Positions 53,570 through 64,000 of a stretch of DNA of 64,000 bases are shown piece by piece. The notes below the pieces were generated by a model, which saw nothing but the letters and a program-made list of their open reading frames with translations, made no database searches and was not told the origin of the DNA. The translations under genes were made by a program, and so were the position numbers. The number at the start of each line of letters is the position of its first letter. Position 1 is the stretch's first letter. This DNA is from Daedaleopsis sinensis (Eukaryota; Basidiomycota; Agaricomycetes; Polyporales; Polyporaceae), in assembly GCA_033807695.1 (NCBI GenBank), contig CM066302.1, forward strand, positions 310,001 through 374,000, in the 5' to 3' direction.

Positions 53570-56500
53570 CTATGCATCTTCCGGTCGAGCGATCACTACC
53601 TCCGTACATGCGTCCAAGGCCCTCTTCCACAGCGCCCTCGGGGTCTGCAGCGTGCGACGGTCGCCGACTACGATGAGCCCGAGCTTGGGTCGCGTCCATG
53701 CGACGTTCAACCTCCGCTCGTCCTCAACGAAGCCAATGTCGCCTTCCATGTTACAGCGTACGGTCGAGAACACTACGATGTCTCCCTCGCGGCCTTGGAA
53801 CCCGTCGATCGTGCTCACTGCAATATCCATCGAGGCAGGGATCGTTTGTTTCAAGAGCTGCACCTGCCGGGAGTACGGCGTGAGCACGGCGATTGTGGCG
53901 GACCGCAGGCGCGCCTTGTGCTCTTCGTCCGCGGCCGCAGGCTTGCGCAGAAGGGAGACGATGTGCTTCACGAGCGCGACCTGGCCGGCATTGCTCTTCG
54001 AGGAGCGACCGTAGTCTTCTTCCGATGTGCACGGCACGAACACGACGGGAAATATCCTCCCGTGGGTACCCGTGGGCCACGGGTATGACGAGATACCCAG
54101 AGTAGCGGCGATCTCATCGTCCCGGGGACTTCCAGTCTGGAGTCTGCCTTCGTAGAATTCTTGAGAGGGGAACCGCGCAACGTCCTCGGAGAAGCGATAT
54201 TGCACCTAATAAACAAGATGGTGGTGATCAGAGCTCATCAAGAGCAAGTCGCGGGGACGTTCCACATACCTCGAGCATTGTGCGGGTCAGTCCGGGATAC
54301 TCCCCGCCCTTCCACAGTCTCTCGAACAGTGACTTGTCGTACTCCAGAGCCTTACCCATAGGTTTCACAGTCGGACGAAGTTGCACGCTGTCCGAGTTAT
54401 CATGGTCTGTCAGTTCGACTGGCTAGGACCTTCTGCATTTCACTTACTGGTCTCCGACTAACACCGCTCTGGCACAACCCTTGACCAGCGGAATAAGCGC
54501 GCAGGGCTCAGTGATTTGCGAGGCTTCGTCAATGAGCACCGTGTCGAAGTCCATGTTTCTGAGGACGCCGAGCCCGGCCCCGGAGCAAGTAGTGAAGACG
54601 ATCCGGGCGTCCTTCACCCGCTTCACCGCTTTCTGGACCAGCCGCGGGTTGTCGGTGATGCTTCCGCCGATACGAGAGTCCACCGTGAACTTCTGAAGAG
54701 CTTTGTTGACCTTGGAGCTCTCCGTCGCAGCACGGATGATCTTGTCCTCATCGAGCAGGTGATGAGAGATATTATGGGCAACGAACCTTTCTAGGACATT
54801 GTCGACAGCTGATCCACGACAGTCAGCACTGGGCCGGGCCGTATCGAATGCGAAATAACGTACCGTTATGTGTAGAGGCTGTCATGAGTATTTTGGCCTC
54901 TGGGAACTTCCGGAGGTAGCTTGCGAGGATCTGTACGACTACTGTTGTCTTTCCAGTGCCTTTGACAATGTTCAGTAGATGGGAGGCGGGTAATATACCA
55001 AAATTAACTTGCCTGGAGGTCCCCAAATGAGACACATACGGCTTCGGACGGCAGTCATGACGGCACGTGTCTGACTCGGATTTAAGGAAGAACCAACGAG
55101 AGGCTCGTCACGGCCGTCTTCGTCATCTCCGGAAGTACCTATCTCATTGGAAGAGCTCCCCCCAGGCGGGATGATCCCGCTAGCCACGGGATCTAATCCG
55201 ACGATGATTTGATTCAGGTGGCAGCACTCGTACCCCTTGAGCGCGAGCTTGAGCACGGCCGCCAGCATGGCTGCTGAAGTCGCTGTGCCACCGGCGTCGA
55301 AGATATTCCAATCCACGTCTTGCCATTCAGGAGGCAAGGGCTGTTTGACGTCGAGGTACAGCTCGCCCCTCGTCGCACGCGATACCACGGCGTCGACCAG
55401 CGCTGGAGGTAAAGTAGACTGCGGAGCAACCGACGCGACCTGCAGGCGGACATGATTGTGTATGCGGATCGGGGTCGGGACGTCGATTCGGGTGTGGGCG
55501 ACGACCGCTATCTTTGCCGATAGAAACGTTTCGTCCACGGCGGCGGCGCCCTCTTCTTCGCGTTGAGGTTGAGGAGCAACGAGCTTCGCCCTGGCTGGTG
55601 GAGTCGATTGTCGTTTCGGCCGGCCGAAGTCGTCGCAAGGGCAAGTGTCGGCAGCATCTTCGGCTCTGTCGAAAACCACCGCGAGCGCGTTCTTATGTGC
55701 GAACTCGAGGACGGGATTGCGTTGTCGCTCTTGGAGGCGAGCTTCATGGAGGACGAGCAGGACCTCCTGCACAAGCTTCGACGAGCGGATGCACATCGTA
55801 GACGACCAAAGGATGTTGAAATATGTCGACAAATCGAGAGCGTTGATGTTCGGGGCGAGTCGCTCCAGAGCGGCAAGGGCTGCAATGCCCATGTCATCCG
55901 CGGAGCGGATAACGTTGCTGATAATGGTCGGAGCAGCTGGTGAGACCTCCTCCGGCAACAACGTTGGCTCGTCCAAGAGGTACTTCTTCAGAACGCAGTA
56001 GACGAGAGACGGATAAGCGTCCATGCAGTACCGGACATCCTCCCAGACTATGTCCTCTTGATCAAGAAGTGTTTCAACGATCGCGAAGACGTGGGTCTCC
56101 ACACGATATCTGACTGCAATGCCAAAATAATGGAGGAGCTGGGAGTTTTCCAGTTGTCGTAGCATGCGACGAGCGGTTCCCAAAGGTGTAACGGAGTCGA
56201 AGATCACACTGCCGTCGGTGTCGTCTCCCCAATCGTAAGTCGCGATGTTATTGTAGACGAAGGTTTGCTTCGAGTAGTCAAAGCGCTTCAGGTGCTCCTC
56301 AGTCTGAACACTGTGTACAATCACTGAGTCAACTGAATGGACGTTAGATACCAAGAGCTGCTTACTGTTCGAATCGTAAATCGAAAGCCTGATGTGCGAT
56401 GCGATCGCGGCAGGCCACGACGTGGATCTCGATGGTAACGACAGGTGTGCGGTAGACACGTCCACATTGCTAATGATTCGTCAGTGGAAGTTATGTAGTA

Positions 56501-59470
56501 TAGTCATGGAACATGTATCACCTGTTGAACACGTTGAGATATTTTGTTGAGCGCAATACTAGTGACTATGTCGACCCCAGAGGCAGGCGGGGGACGTGTG
56601 ATAAAGATAAAGCTGTTCGCTCGTTGTTTGTCGAACAGTTGAAGTACGTTCTCCCCGCAGTACAGTCGGTAACCCCTCGTGCCTTGCCAATAGGTCGACA
56701 TGAGGCCAGACGCCTTCGGCATGAATGAACACACAACAACGTTCTGATCGACTTCGGCCTGAAACGTGCACCATCAGCGCAAAGGCTACCCAACTATGTG
56801 TAAAGCATACGTCATCATCCCAGGCAACCGGCCCTCTCAGAAATACACCAACGGAGAAGCGATCGTCAGTCTGACAAAGATTTCACTCAGATGTCGATAT
56901 TCACCTAGAATTCGAATGTGATATACCTGCAGTATGAGGAGGCGGCGCTCAAAGTTCTCAGCAGCGTCCCTCATGTACTCGAAGAATGCCGCTCGCCCTT
57001 GCTGCGTTGAGCTGTATAGCTTCTGCAGACGCAGTGGGCCACCCAGTTTCCTATCTTCCAGGTCGCGCGGGAGTAAGATATCTGAACGCATCAGACTTCA
57101 AGTCAGGGTTGTGAGCGACGTCCATCTTTTCTCGATAGCGCAATAGCCTCACCTGTTCCAGATGTAAGGATTCTTCTCAGAAGGACCTCTTCCGCATTGT
57201 AATATTCGGTGTTGCGGTCCATAAGCTCTTGAGATGTTTGCATGAACTCATCGTAGAAGTCTTTTGCAGCGTCTCTCAACTGATCGAGTATATATGGGAC
57301 ATCCGGATCTGCAGGAGGATTGGTGAGTCTGTCTGGTATCTTGACGGAACCGCCGTCTACGACCAAAGAGTGTAGTGCATTGAGATCTTGGCACTCGTCG
57401 CTCATCGCGCCCTTGGGGCTGTAACGGACCCACTTATTGTGTAGGTTCACAATGCGCGCCAATGCCATTCTGCAGAGTTCGATGAGTCCATTGACAAACC
57501 AAGTAAAATAGAACCTACGAATTGTATGATGCAAAGTGTTGCGCGAGCTGCTCCCTAGTTACTTTTTCGACCGTATGTTCCTTTCCGGGGGGGTATGTGT
57601 AAGACTAGAGCAAGCCGTTCAGTCCAAAGCTAAGATTGCGCGGATGACTATGCACACCTCTGCTACTTTCGCTGGCACGAAGTCAGAATCCCAGATCACA
57701 GTGTATTGGTCCCCGTCTATGTAGGTTGTGATAAGGTACTCAACCCTAAGCTCTCCGAGTTATATGTTTCAGGAGTTGACGTACCAAGATCTCCACCTGC
57801 GCTCATAGAAGATGCCGCCCTACGGCCCTTGGAGGCAAAAACGATGCAGTCCACGAGATGCGCCAGTCGCGGGTGCTCGACCGCCCACAACTTCAAACAA
57901 TCTCCTGGATGTAAGCAAGGGTTGCGTACGACAAGGACCTGTACGTTCTTGAGCGTAGTGACGCCCTTCCGAGGAAACGACACTCGGACGTGCACCTCCC
58001 CCTCGTTGAGGATGCCGTACGGGTCGCAAACTCCAAACAGGAAGCGTGACTGAGGTATAATCATCCTTGCGCGAAACTTGTCCTTTTTCTTGAACGCATC
58101 GATCTCTGCCATCTGCGCCGAGCGGATTCGCCTCTGAACTTCAGGGGCCTCGAGGCCATCGAGAAGGAGGCGCTCGGCTGATTCGTACTGCTTGAGCGCA
58201 CATAAGACGTTGAAAGCGACCTGCCAGTCCGTAGTCGCATCGCGGATCCAACGGTGGTACTGCGTTTGTCGTCTTAGAAAAGTATCTGAAGATATTCCGA
58301 GACTTGAGAGGAGAATAATGATCTCGTTGTTCAAACGAGCGAAAGAGTAAGGGGCAGCGTAGGCAACGACCGAGAACGTGTTGTCGTTTGTAGCGCGGAA
58401 CTTCTTCTGGCTGGCACGGAACTGGACAACGCATTGCTTGTTCAGCTCGGGATGTAGCATGAGGACGCCCTGATATTGAAGATCATTTATTATCTTCCAG
58501 TCTGAGATTACTAGCACGGCATACCTTATAGCCCTTATACCTTAACAACGCGGAGTCAGGAACGAACCGTAAGAGACGACGCATACACATACCGGATCTG
58601 AAAGACGGATGGTGTGTATGGGCGGCCATGAAATAACAGACGCTTTTTCCGACTGAGCAGTCGCGCAAAGTTGGGACCGATCAGGCCACACCCATCAGAA
58701 AAGTTCTCGCCGTTGTAGATGATATCCTCTATGTCTTCGGTAACACTCGGGTCGAGCGTCCAGTCAATCTCCGCCTTGGAGAACAAAAGACCAATGCGCT
58801 TGGCACCTAAGGAGACAGTTCAGAGCTGAACATTCGCTGAACATTGATGTAGTATGAACATTTACATTTGGCGATGTTCTTTATTTTGGAGAATTCCCCA
58901 TATGAGTTGATCCGTCGCTCTAGCTCTTGGTCAGTCCCAGCGCGAAGGAAACAACTCCCCGATCGCTTGCTCGTTCTATCAATTGAGTACTCGAGGTAGA
59001 TCTTGGATGGTACGTACTAGTTGAGAGTTGCTATGTCCGTAGAATCGGTATTCAGTACCGTTCAAGTGCAGCCCTGCTTTGAAAAACCGAATCTTGTAGT
59101 CGCGATTTGTCGACGGAGGCTTGTCCGGAAAACGAAGCCCTTCAAATGATGCGAGTACAAACTTACTCGCGTCGTCTGAGTGGAGGATCCGGTTGGTCGG
59201 GAATAGCGTCCAGTCCAGCTTGATCGCATCTGGAGTGAACGATATGTGCATGCCCATCCCCGTCCGCTTCGGGGGCGTGAGTCTCGCAGTGAAGATCCAC
59301 TCGGAGTCATCGGGGCTGGGATTCTGTCGCAGGATGGAGGCCATCGATGAACGTCGAGTTACATTGTGCGGGGCCGCTGGCTTCAGGCTTCAGCTAATCG
59401 GGCAGCAGCGAAGAAGCACTCACGTGAACTACCGCAGCACTCGGAAGCAAAGCTACCAAACCTTGATAGA
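53570..59470 (-). CDS. RNA-dependent RNA polymerase fused to an SF1 (UPF1-like) helicase
   Basis: At least 18 exons. From the exon at 59018-59380 to the stop the frame is continuous for 1634 residues: 59018-59380, 58866-58965, 58593-58806, 58525-58540 (16 nt), 57785-58469, 57658-57716, 57519-57604, 57153-57469, 56927-57081, 56811-56870, 56522-56758, 56366-56469, 55013-56310, 54864-54959, 54448-54808, 54270-54387, 53570-54205. The eukaryotic RdRP core includes YRFYGHSNSQLRSGSCFLR, the catalytic loop GGDLDGDQYTVIW near residue 460 and IVNLHNKWVRYSPKGAMSDE. The helicase half has Walker A GPPGGTGKTT near 1231, DEASQITEP, HVQLRP and a C-terminal GFQGREGDIVVFSTVR with RRLNVAWTRPK. RdRPs make double-stranded RNA for silencing. 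The 5' end is unclear: exon 59424-59470 joins, but upstream of it no ATG frame fits. The intron at 54960-55012 begins GCAAGT. Confidence 0.88.
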
Positions 59471-59626
59471 CTGTGGGAGGTGGTGAGCGTCGGCGCTTGA
59501 GGAAGAACGAGAAATCGATACCTGCGTGCTTTCCTCCTCAACGCCGTGGATGTACTCGAGCGATCAGTATGTCAGTACGAGTTTGCATCGAGACCATTAC
59601 ATGACTAACTCGCCCGTACCAAGGAT

Positions 59627-60334
59627 ATGCCGTCCCCGAGAGAAAAGTACAAGGCCATCTTCGTGTTAGGACCGTCATCCAGCGGGAAGACAACCCTATG
59701 CAACGCTCTAGCGCAGTCACTCGGCGTCCCACCAGAGCGATACATCAAAGAGGTCGCCAGAGCAGTGATGAGATCGCATGGATTCACACGGGACGACACC
59801 GACACCTTTGCCATGCAGCATACAATCATGTCTGCGCAACTACAAGCTGAGCGAGACGCCGTTGCGTCTGCCCTGCTAGTGGAGTCTGATGGGGACGAGA
59901 CAATGGGCAGGCTCATCTTGAGCGACCGTTCAGCCGTGGATCCGATCGTATATGCGGGAACCTCGCAAGCTCCTGGCTCCGAAGAGAGGCGTCAGAAATT
60001 GGTCAACGACGAGTCTTTCAGAGATATACTACTGCTCTACCGGGAGTCTGTATTTGGTAAGCCTCGCCATGATCTCTACGCGGTGCCTTTCTCTGGTTTA
60101 CTGGTGGTCATAGTCGTGCTTGAACCCGTGGCAGAATGGTTTGAAGATGACGGAGTGAGGTCAATGGAAAATCCCTGGAGGTATAATGTGGAGCTGAAGA
60201 AAACTCTGGAAGAGCTCTCAATACCATACGTAACGATTGGAACAGAGATCAAGGCGCTATGTGATCGCGTAGAACGTGTCCGCAGTCTCTTAGTTCCGGG
60301 TAAACATCAGGCTGTAGTAGCATTTGCACAGTGA
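59627..60334 (+). CDS. P-loop kinase-like protein (AAA_28/NadR-type)
   Basis: Exons 59627-60056 and 60114-60334 join in phase 1 to 216 residues. The 57-nt intron is also open in frame, which hides it; removal gives RESVFVVLEPVAEWFEDDGV, a continuous block. The Walker A motif FVLGPSSSGKTTLC is at residues 12-25. ILSDRSAVDPIVYAG near 97-110 fits a Walker B/lid position, and EWFEDDGVRSMENPW follows. The family comprises small P-loop ATPase/kinases related to NadR and TTD14; the substrate here is unknown. The start lies about 150 bp from the 5' part of the RdRP gene on the other strand, so the two share a very short divergent promoter or overlap. Confidence 0.8.
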   Translation: MPSPREKYKAIFVLGPSSSGKTTLCNALAQSLGVPPERYIKEVARAVMRSHGFTRDDTDTFAMQHTIMSAQLQAERDAVASALLVESDGDETMGRLILSDRSAVDPIVYAGTSQAPGSEERRQKLVNDESFRDILLLYRESVFGKPRHDLYAVPFSGLLVVIVVLEPVAEWFEDDGVRSMENPWRYNVELKKTLEELSIPYVTIGTEIKALCDRVERVRSLLVPGKHQAVVAFAQ

Positions 60335-60583
60335 TATCGCATTAGTTTCTGAGCGAGAGCAGCGTGCTGAACGTTTGAACCACCAACCACCCGCTGCGAC
60401 GACGCATCCAAACGACGCATTACGCGCGAGGGTCGGAAAGAGCCGGATAATGGGTGGTACCTATGAAAGTTCAGCAACTATTCAACAGCCATGTAACATG
60501 CACGAACCTGGACAAGCACCACCCGACGCCCGTTCATGCGAAGGTCTTTCGTGAACATGAGCAAGCATGAATTATACATATCG

Positions 60584-62485
60584 TCACCTCATGGAAAGCT
60601 TATCAACAAACCGCGTCCACCCAGCAGCGAATCGAGCGCTGAAATCTGGGCCGACGTCCGCAGTGCGCACAATCTCTTCCGCGTCAAACCCAGCCTGAGG
60701 GAGCACACTTCGACCCAGAGAGTCCCCGACCCTGACCAACGTCTCGATCGGCGTCGCCGAGTGCTGAAGCAGGTCGTCGTCGAACCTGGCACCAGACGGG
60801 GTATGAGCTGAAGCCCTAGATCGGAGGGACGGAGAGGGAAGACGACGCACTGCATGAGGCTGCGGGGGAAAATAGCGACGATCGTGCTGCCACCGTACGC
60901 GAAGTATCCGAGCTCCTCGCCGCGCTTGACTGTCGCGCCCTTCTGCCTGCCGGCTGTCCAGAGGATGCTTCCAACCTGAACTTGGACGATAAGTTTAAGA
61001 AGGTGGCACGGGCGATGAGGTGTGACGCACTAGCATCGCGCCGATTGCGACGAACGCGATCGGTGCACCAGATTGCGAATGAGTCATGTAGAGCACAGAT
61101 CGCTTGTTGTCGGTGAGCACGTCGAACCCGGGCTCATTGACCGCTTGAGGATTCACTATGAGAAAAAATGAGCGTAGCTCGCGCGATAGTGAGGGGTTCG
61201 AGTGTGACTAACCGGTAAAATACTGGCCACGTATGTCGACGACTTCTCCTACAACACCATCGATAGGACTGTGAAATCTATGATAATCCTGCGGAGCCAA
61301 GCTGGCCATATCGAATACCTGTGAGCGAATGAGAACAGATTCCAGACAGGCAGCGTACCGAAATATAGCGACACTTCCGCCCGCGAACATGCGCGCCTTT
61401 CGCGATCTGGGCTTGACTCCGAGCAGCGCGGGGATCGAGAACTTCACTCCCTTGATCCTGGATAACAGTAAGCGTCCGTAAATGCCAAAATGGTCGATGA
61501 CCAGCATTCACTCACCATATCTGAGTGGCAGCGCTGACGGACGGATATACCGTCAGCCTACAGTCAGCGGCACTACATATGCCTGTAGGATCTGATGCGT
61601 TCGCAATAGGTCGAGCACCGGCTTTCAGTTTCCTGCAAATAAACGAGATGAACAGAGGCGCGGCGCAAAATACATGTGGTCTTACCGGTAGAAGAAGTCG
61701 TTGAAGGATGTGTACTGCGTGATATCGGGACGTTCCAAGTCATCAAGACTGATCGCGTAAGTCTCGATGAACGAAGGGATGGACTTGACGGACTCGGGCG
61801 CATCGTACACTCTGCCTTGCTGACCACGGATGACGGCGGAGGTGTAAGTGCTAGAGCACTATAAAATGCAGTGGTAAAATGGAGCTCATACTCGAATGGA
61901 AAGATCCTTGAGGATGCCGGCAATGGTGCGATTGTGCAGCAACTTGATCTGCGCACCGCCGTAGAAGAGTAGATGCATGCCGAGCCTATGGAGAGGCAAA
62001 AATACAAATGAGCTCAAGCGGACAAGACTCACTTCAGTGCCCAACGGTCACACGCAATAGCGCGACCTTGGCTAAGAATACTCGTCCCGACGTGCTAGCT
62101 CCTCACGCCCGTCATGCATAATGAATGGGCTGAGCTGAGATCCCAGGATACTCCGCAGCAGCTGACGAGAGCTAATGGGAACTCACCGAGTGAACAGCGG
62201 CATGCTCTCGAAGACGCGCTCCCCTGTGTCGCGTACGATGACGAAGTTGCCGATGTGGTACTTGCTCGCGAGCTCCTGGAGCCCCGGTATGAGCCTGTGC
62301 ACGAGTGGGACGTCGCACACCATGTACATCGGGACCTGCATCCCATTCTTCACGTCAACTTGATCCTCAGACATCTTGAGCAGCTCCTCCAGCGCGGCAA
62401 CGATGTCTTGCGGGTCCTTGACGTCGGGTAGGTGCTCGACCTGGATGGACTCGACCGGCTTTTTTTCAACGACCTTCGCAAACAT
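60584..62485 (-). CDS. Phosphatidylserine decarboxylase
   Basis: Ten exons: 62187-62485, 62033-62071, 61892-61985, 61686-61819, 61516-61632, 61359-61457, 61213-61301, 61031-61155, 60851-60975 and 60584-60785, for 440 residues with all phases consistent. The sequence follows the family: [80 protein letters not shown]-type block, YFTVNPQAVNEPG and LGYFAYGGSTIVAIFP. GGST near residue 365 is the autocatalytic cleavage site, where the Ser becomes the pyruvoyl cofactor; His in DYHRFHSP belongs to the active site. The enzyme converts phosphatidylserine to phosphatidylethanolamine. No transmembrane segment or C2 domain is seen, so it resembles soluble or PSD2-type fungal forms. Start is at MFAKVVEKKPV. 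Confidence 0.92.
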
Positions 62486-63590
62486 TGTAGCGGGGGAGGC
62501 GGAGAGGGGATTGTTGAAGAAGGTGGTGGTGAGAGCCAAGATGCATCGTCAAGATTAGGAGCCAGGTCGTGGATAACGTTGGGCATTAATATGTACCAAA
62601 GTACGCCGTTCCGCGTCGCGGATCGCGGCCGACGTCGGTAATGTTTTGGCGCTCGTGCTTAGGTCTTGAACAGAAACCCTAACCCGAGTCGAGGAACATT
62701 TGTTGGTGCTAGACGCCCGGGCTTTGACTCCCTTCTTTAAGTTCTTAAAGCTCCTCCCATTGCAAGATAGCTTGTCCGCAATCGAAAGCTCACTAGTATA
62801 GGTTCTTCTACAAGCTGAAGAATAATGCTCATACGGGCGAGCATAACCGTGACTCACAGGAGACCCAGTACGTCGCTCGACTTTCCTCGTGCAAACATTC
62901 TGATTCCTGAAACACGTAGTACATCCCTCGAGAGGTAAAACTAGCCTGAAAATACTCGGCCACAGCACATCGACGCGGATGTAGAAGGCCACTGCATTAG
63001 GGAGCGTTTCAAGACTTCACATTCAAATATCACCCGTGCGTGATGGTCTTGTCATCAACACGCCAGCGCTAGCGTCACTTTGGTTGGTCCCTACGCAGAA
63101 AATACCCTTTAAATTTACTGCGTCCATGTTGTGGCGCAAGAGTGGATCGTCCAAACGGAAAGCTTTGGTCCGCGTGGTAAGTCCTTCTACAATCCTCCCC
63201 ACACGCACCAAAAGTTTCCTTTCTCAACTTATGAAACCTAATGTGGAGACGATTTCTGACGCTTTCACCAGGTAATGTTCGTTGCAGCGAGTTAACGCCT
63301 TCGGTGGCACCCTCTTTGCCCAATCAAACCCTCAGCTACTGGCAAGCTACTATTATAGCTATGCGCGTACCAAGAAACGTAATTCATTAATCTCATTTCA
63401 GAGTGCTGCGGTAACGCGACTTTTCCGGGGAATGCCCACAAAGAACTTGTCAACCCTTCTCGTTATCCGGCTGTTCATCTCGCGCCGCGATGATTCACCA
63501 CAAAGCTCGTATGAAGGAACCTTATAACACGATGTGGGTCGTAAAGCGCGTCGCTCTAGTGCCCACTACCCTCCTTTCCCTCCCTCCACC
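62486..63590. other. Divergent intergenic region
   Basis: No gene is supported. Short plus-strand ORFs at 63.04-63.28 and 63.28-63.53 kb look mildly coding (for example SQLMKPNVETISDAF), but no start, splice model or family supports them. Confidence 0.4.
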
Positions 63591-64000
63591 ATGACTCCCA
63601 TCACGACGCTCGACGCGAGAGCACTCGTTCCCGGACTCGCACCCACACGCGTCTCTGTTGTCACCCTCGACCACAATGCGTGCGACATTATCTGCGACAC
63701 TCTCGCTCTCGGTGGCGAACATACGCTCCTCGGTGTCTCAGCCCGACTTTCTCAAGGTCGTGGTGCTATCGAGGCCATCGCCCTCGCCACGCCTCACATC
63801 GTCTACCACATCAATATCCCTAAACACGCGTTTGCCTGCAAGCCCAAGAACCACAAGTCTGCGCGAACGGCCCTTGCTCGGGTTCTCGAACACCCGAAGT
63901 GCCTCTTAGCGGGCGCCGGAGTTGCTCGACTGGCGCTGCTCGTACAAAAACAGACTGGCGCGCACATCTCTGGGGTCGAACTACTCGCGCTTCCTGGTCG
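63591..64000 (+). CDS. Unassigned protein, 5' part only
   Basis: An ATG in good context (CTCCACCATGA) opens a frame that runs to the window end, giving 136 residues. No signal peptide is present. The chain has TRVSVVTLDHNACDIICDTL, HTLLGVSARLSQGRGAIEAI and then ALARVLEHPKCLLAGAGVAR and LVQKQTGAHISGVELLAL. The last part weakly recalls the helix pattern of RNase D/WRN-type 3'-5' exonucleases (limit a branch, then compare a named ligand or strand), but the catalytic DxE residues are not visible here, so this is only a hint. The rest of the gene is outside the window. Confidence 0.5.
   Translation, partial: MTPITTLDARALVPGLAPTRVSVVTLDHNACDIICDTLALGGEHTLLGVSARLSQGRGAIEAIALATPHIVYHINIPKHAFACKPKNHKSARTALARVLEHPKCLLAGAGVARLALLVQKQTGAHISGVELLALPG

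Noticed and set aside
57082..57152. Deletion or frameshift in the RdRP C-terminal half
   Set aside because: The frame breaks between EAIALS-like and RSDIL-like sequence, but a 71-nt GTGAGG...TTCAG intron joins in phase, so the simpler reading is splicing; a small loss of coding sequence cannot be excluded.
1..64000. CRISPR arrays, rRNA genes or bacterial operons
   Set aside because: No spaced identical repeats or rRNA sequence seen; intron-rich genes show a eukaryotic nuclear genome.

Overview
The window reads as nuclear DNA of an agaricomycete basidiomycete, probably a polypore-like wood-decay fungus; the order-level guess is inference. Genes are GC-rich and cut by many 36-100 nt introns. 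The gene set fits that lineage: several F-box proteins, CFEM and Ser/Thr-rich GPI-type cell-surface proteins, a Ty3/gypsy chromovirus-type retrotransposon, and an RNA-dependent RNA polymerase joined to an SF1 helicase. Exon coordinates were worked out by hand from splice signals, intron phase and protein continuity. Where I give an exon list, the lengths add up to an open frame unless stated otherwise.

Layout. 0-5 kb: a truncated F-box gene, a small ACT-domain gene, a large F-box gene and a nitroreductase, all on the minus strand. 7-14 kb: four small secreted Thr/Ser-rich proteins and one Cys-motif regulator-like gene. 16-18 kb: a RhoGAP-domain gene followed by a microsatellite-rich tract. 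20.4 kb: an intron-containing tRNA-Leu(AAG). 20.9-36.4 kb: two CFEM proteins and a CFEM-less relative with the same C-terminal tail, two F-box genes and a mitochondrial-type HotDog thioesterase. At 33.2-34.3 kb lie two short non-autonomous DNA transposons with terminal inverted repeats and target duplications. 37-41 kb: an O-methyltransferase with two GC-AG introns and another F-box gene.

43.0-52.2 kb is a complete gypsy element with 287-bp LTRs, a CAGGT target duplication, a single gag-pol frame of 2781 codons and an extra 262-residue ORF before the 3' LTR. It inserted 163 bp upstream of the start codon of a flavin-reductase-like gene that uses 7-nt and 13-nt microexons. 53.6-59.5 kb encodes the RdRP-helicase fusion, likely part of RNA silencing. 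A P-loop kinase gene, a ten-exon phosphatidylserine decarboxylase gene and the 5' end of an unassigned gene follow.

The genes do not form one pathway. The main themes are cell-surface proteins (seven small secretory genes), F-box ubiquitin-ligase adaptors (five genes), and the pairing of mobile elements with an RNA-silencing polymerase. The points most worth checking are the extra retrotransposon ORF, the RdRP-helicase fusion with its unclear 5' end, the microexons, the GC-AG introns and the Lys in the RhoGAP arginine-finger position.
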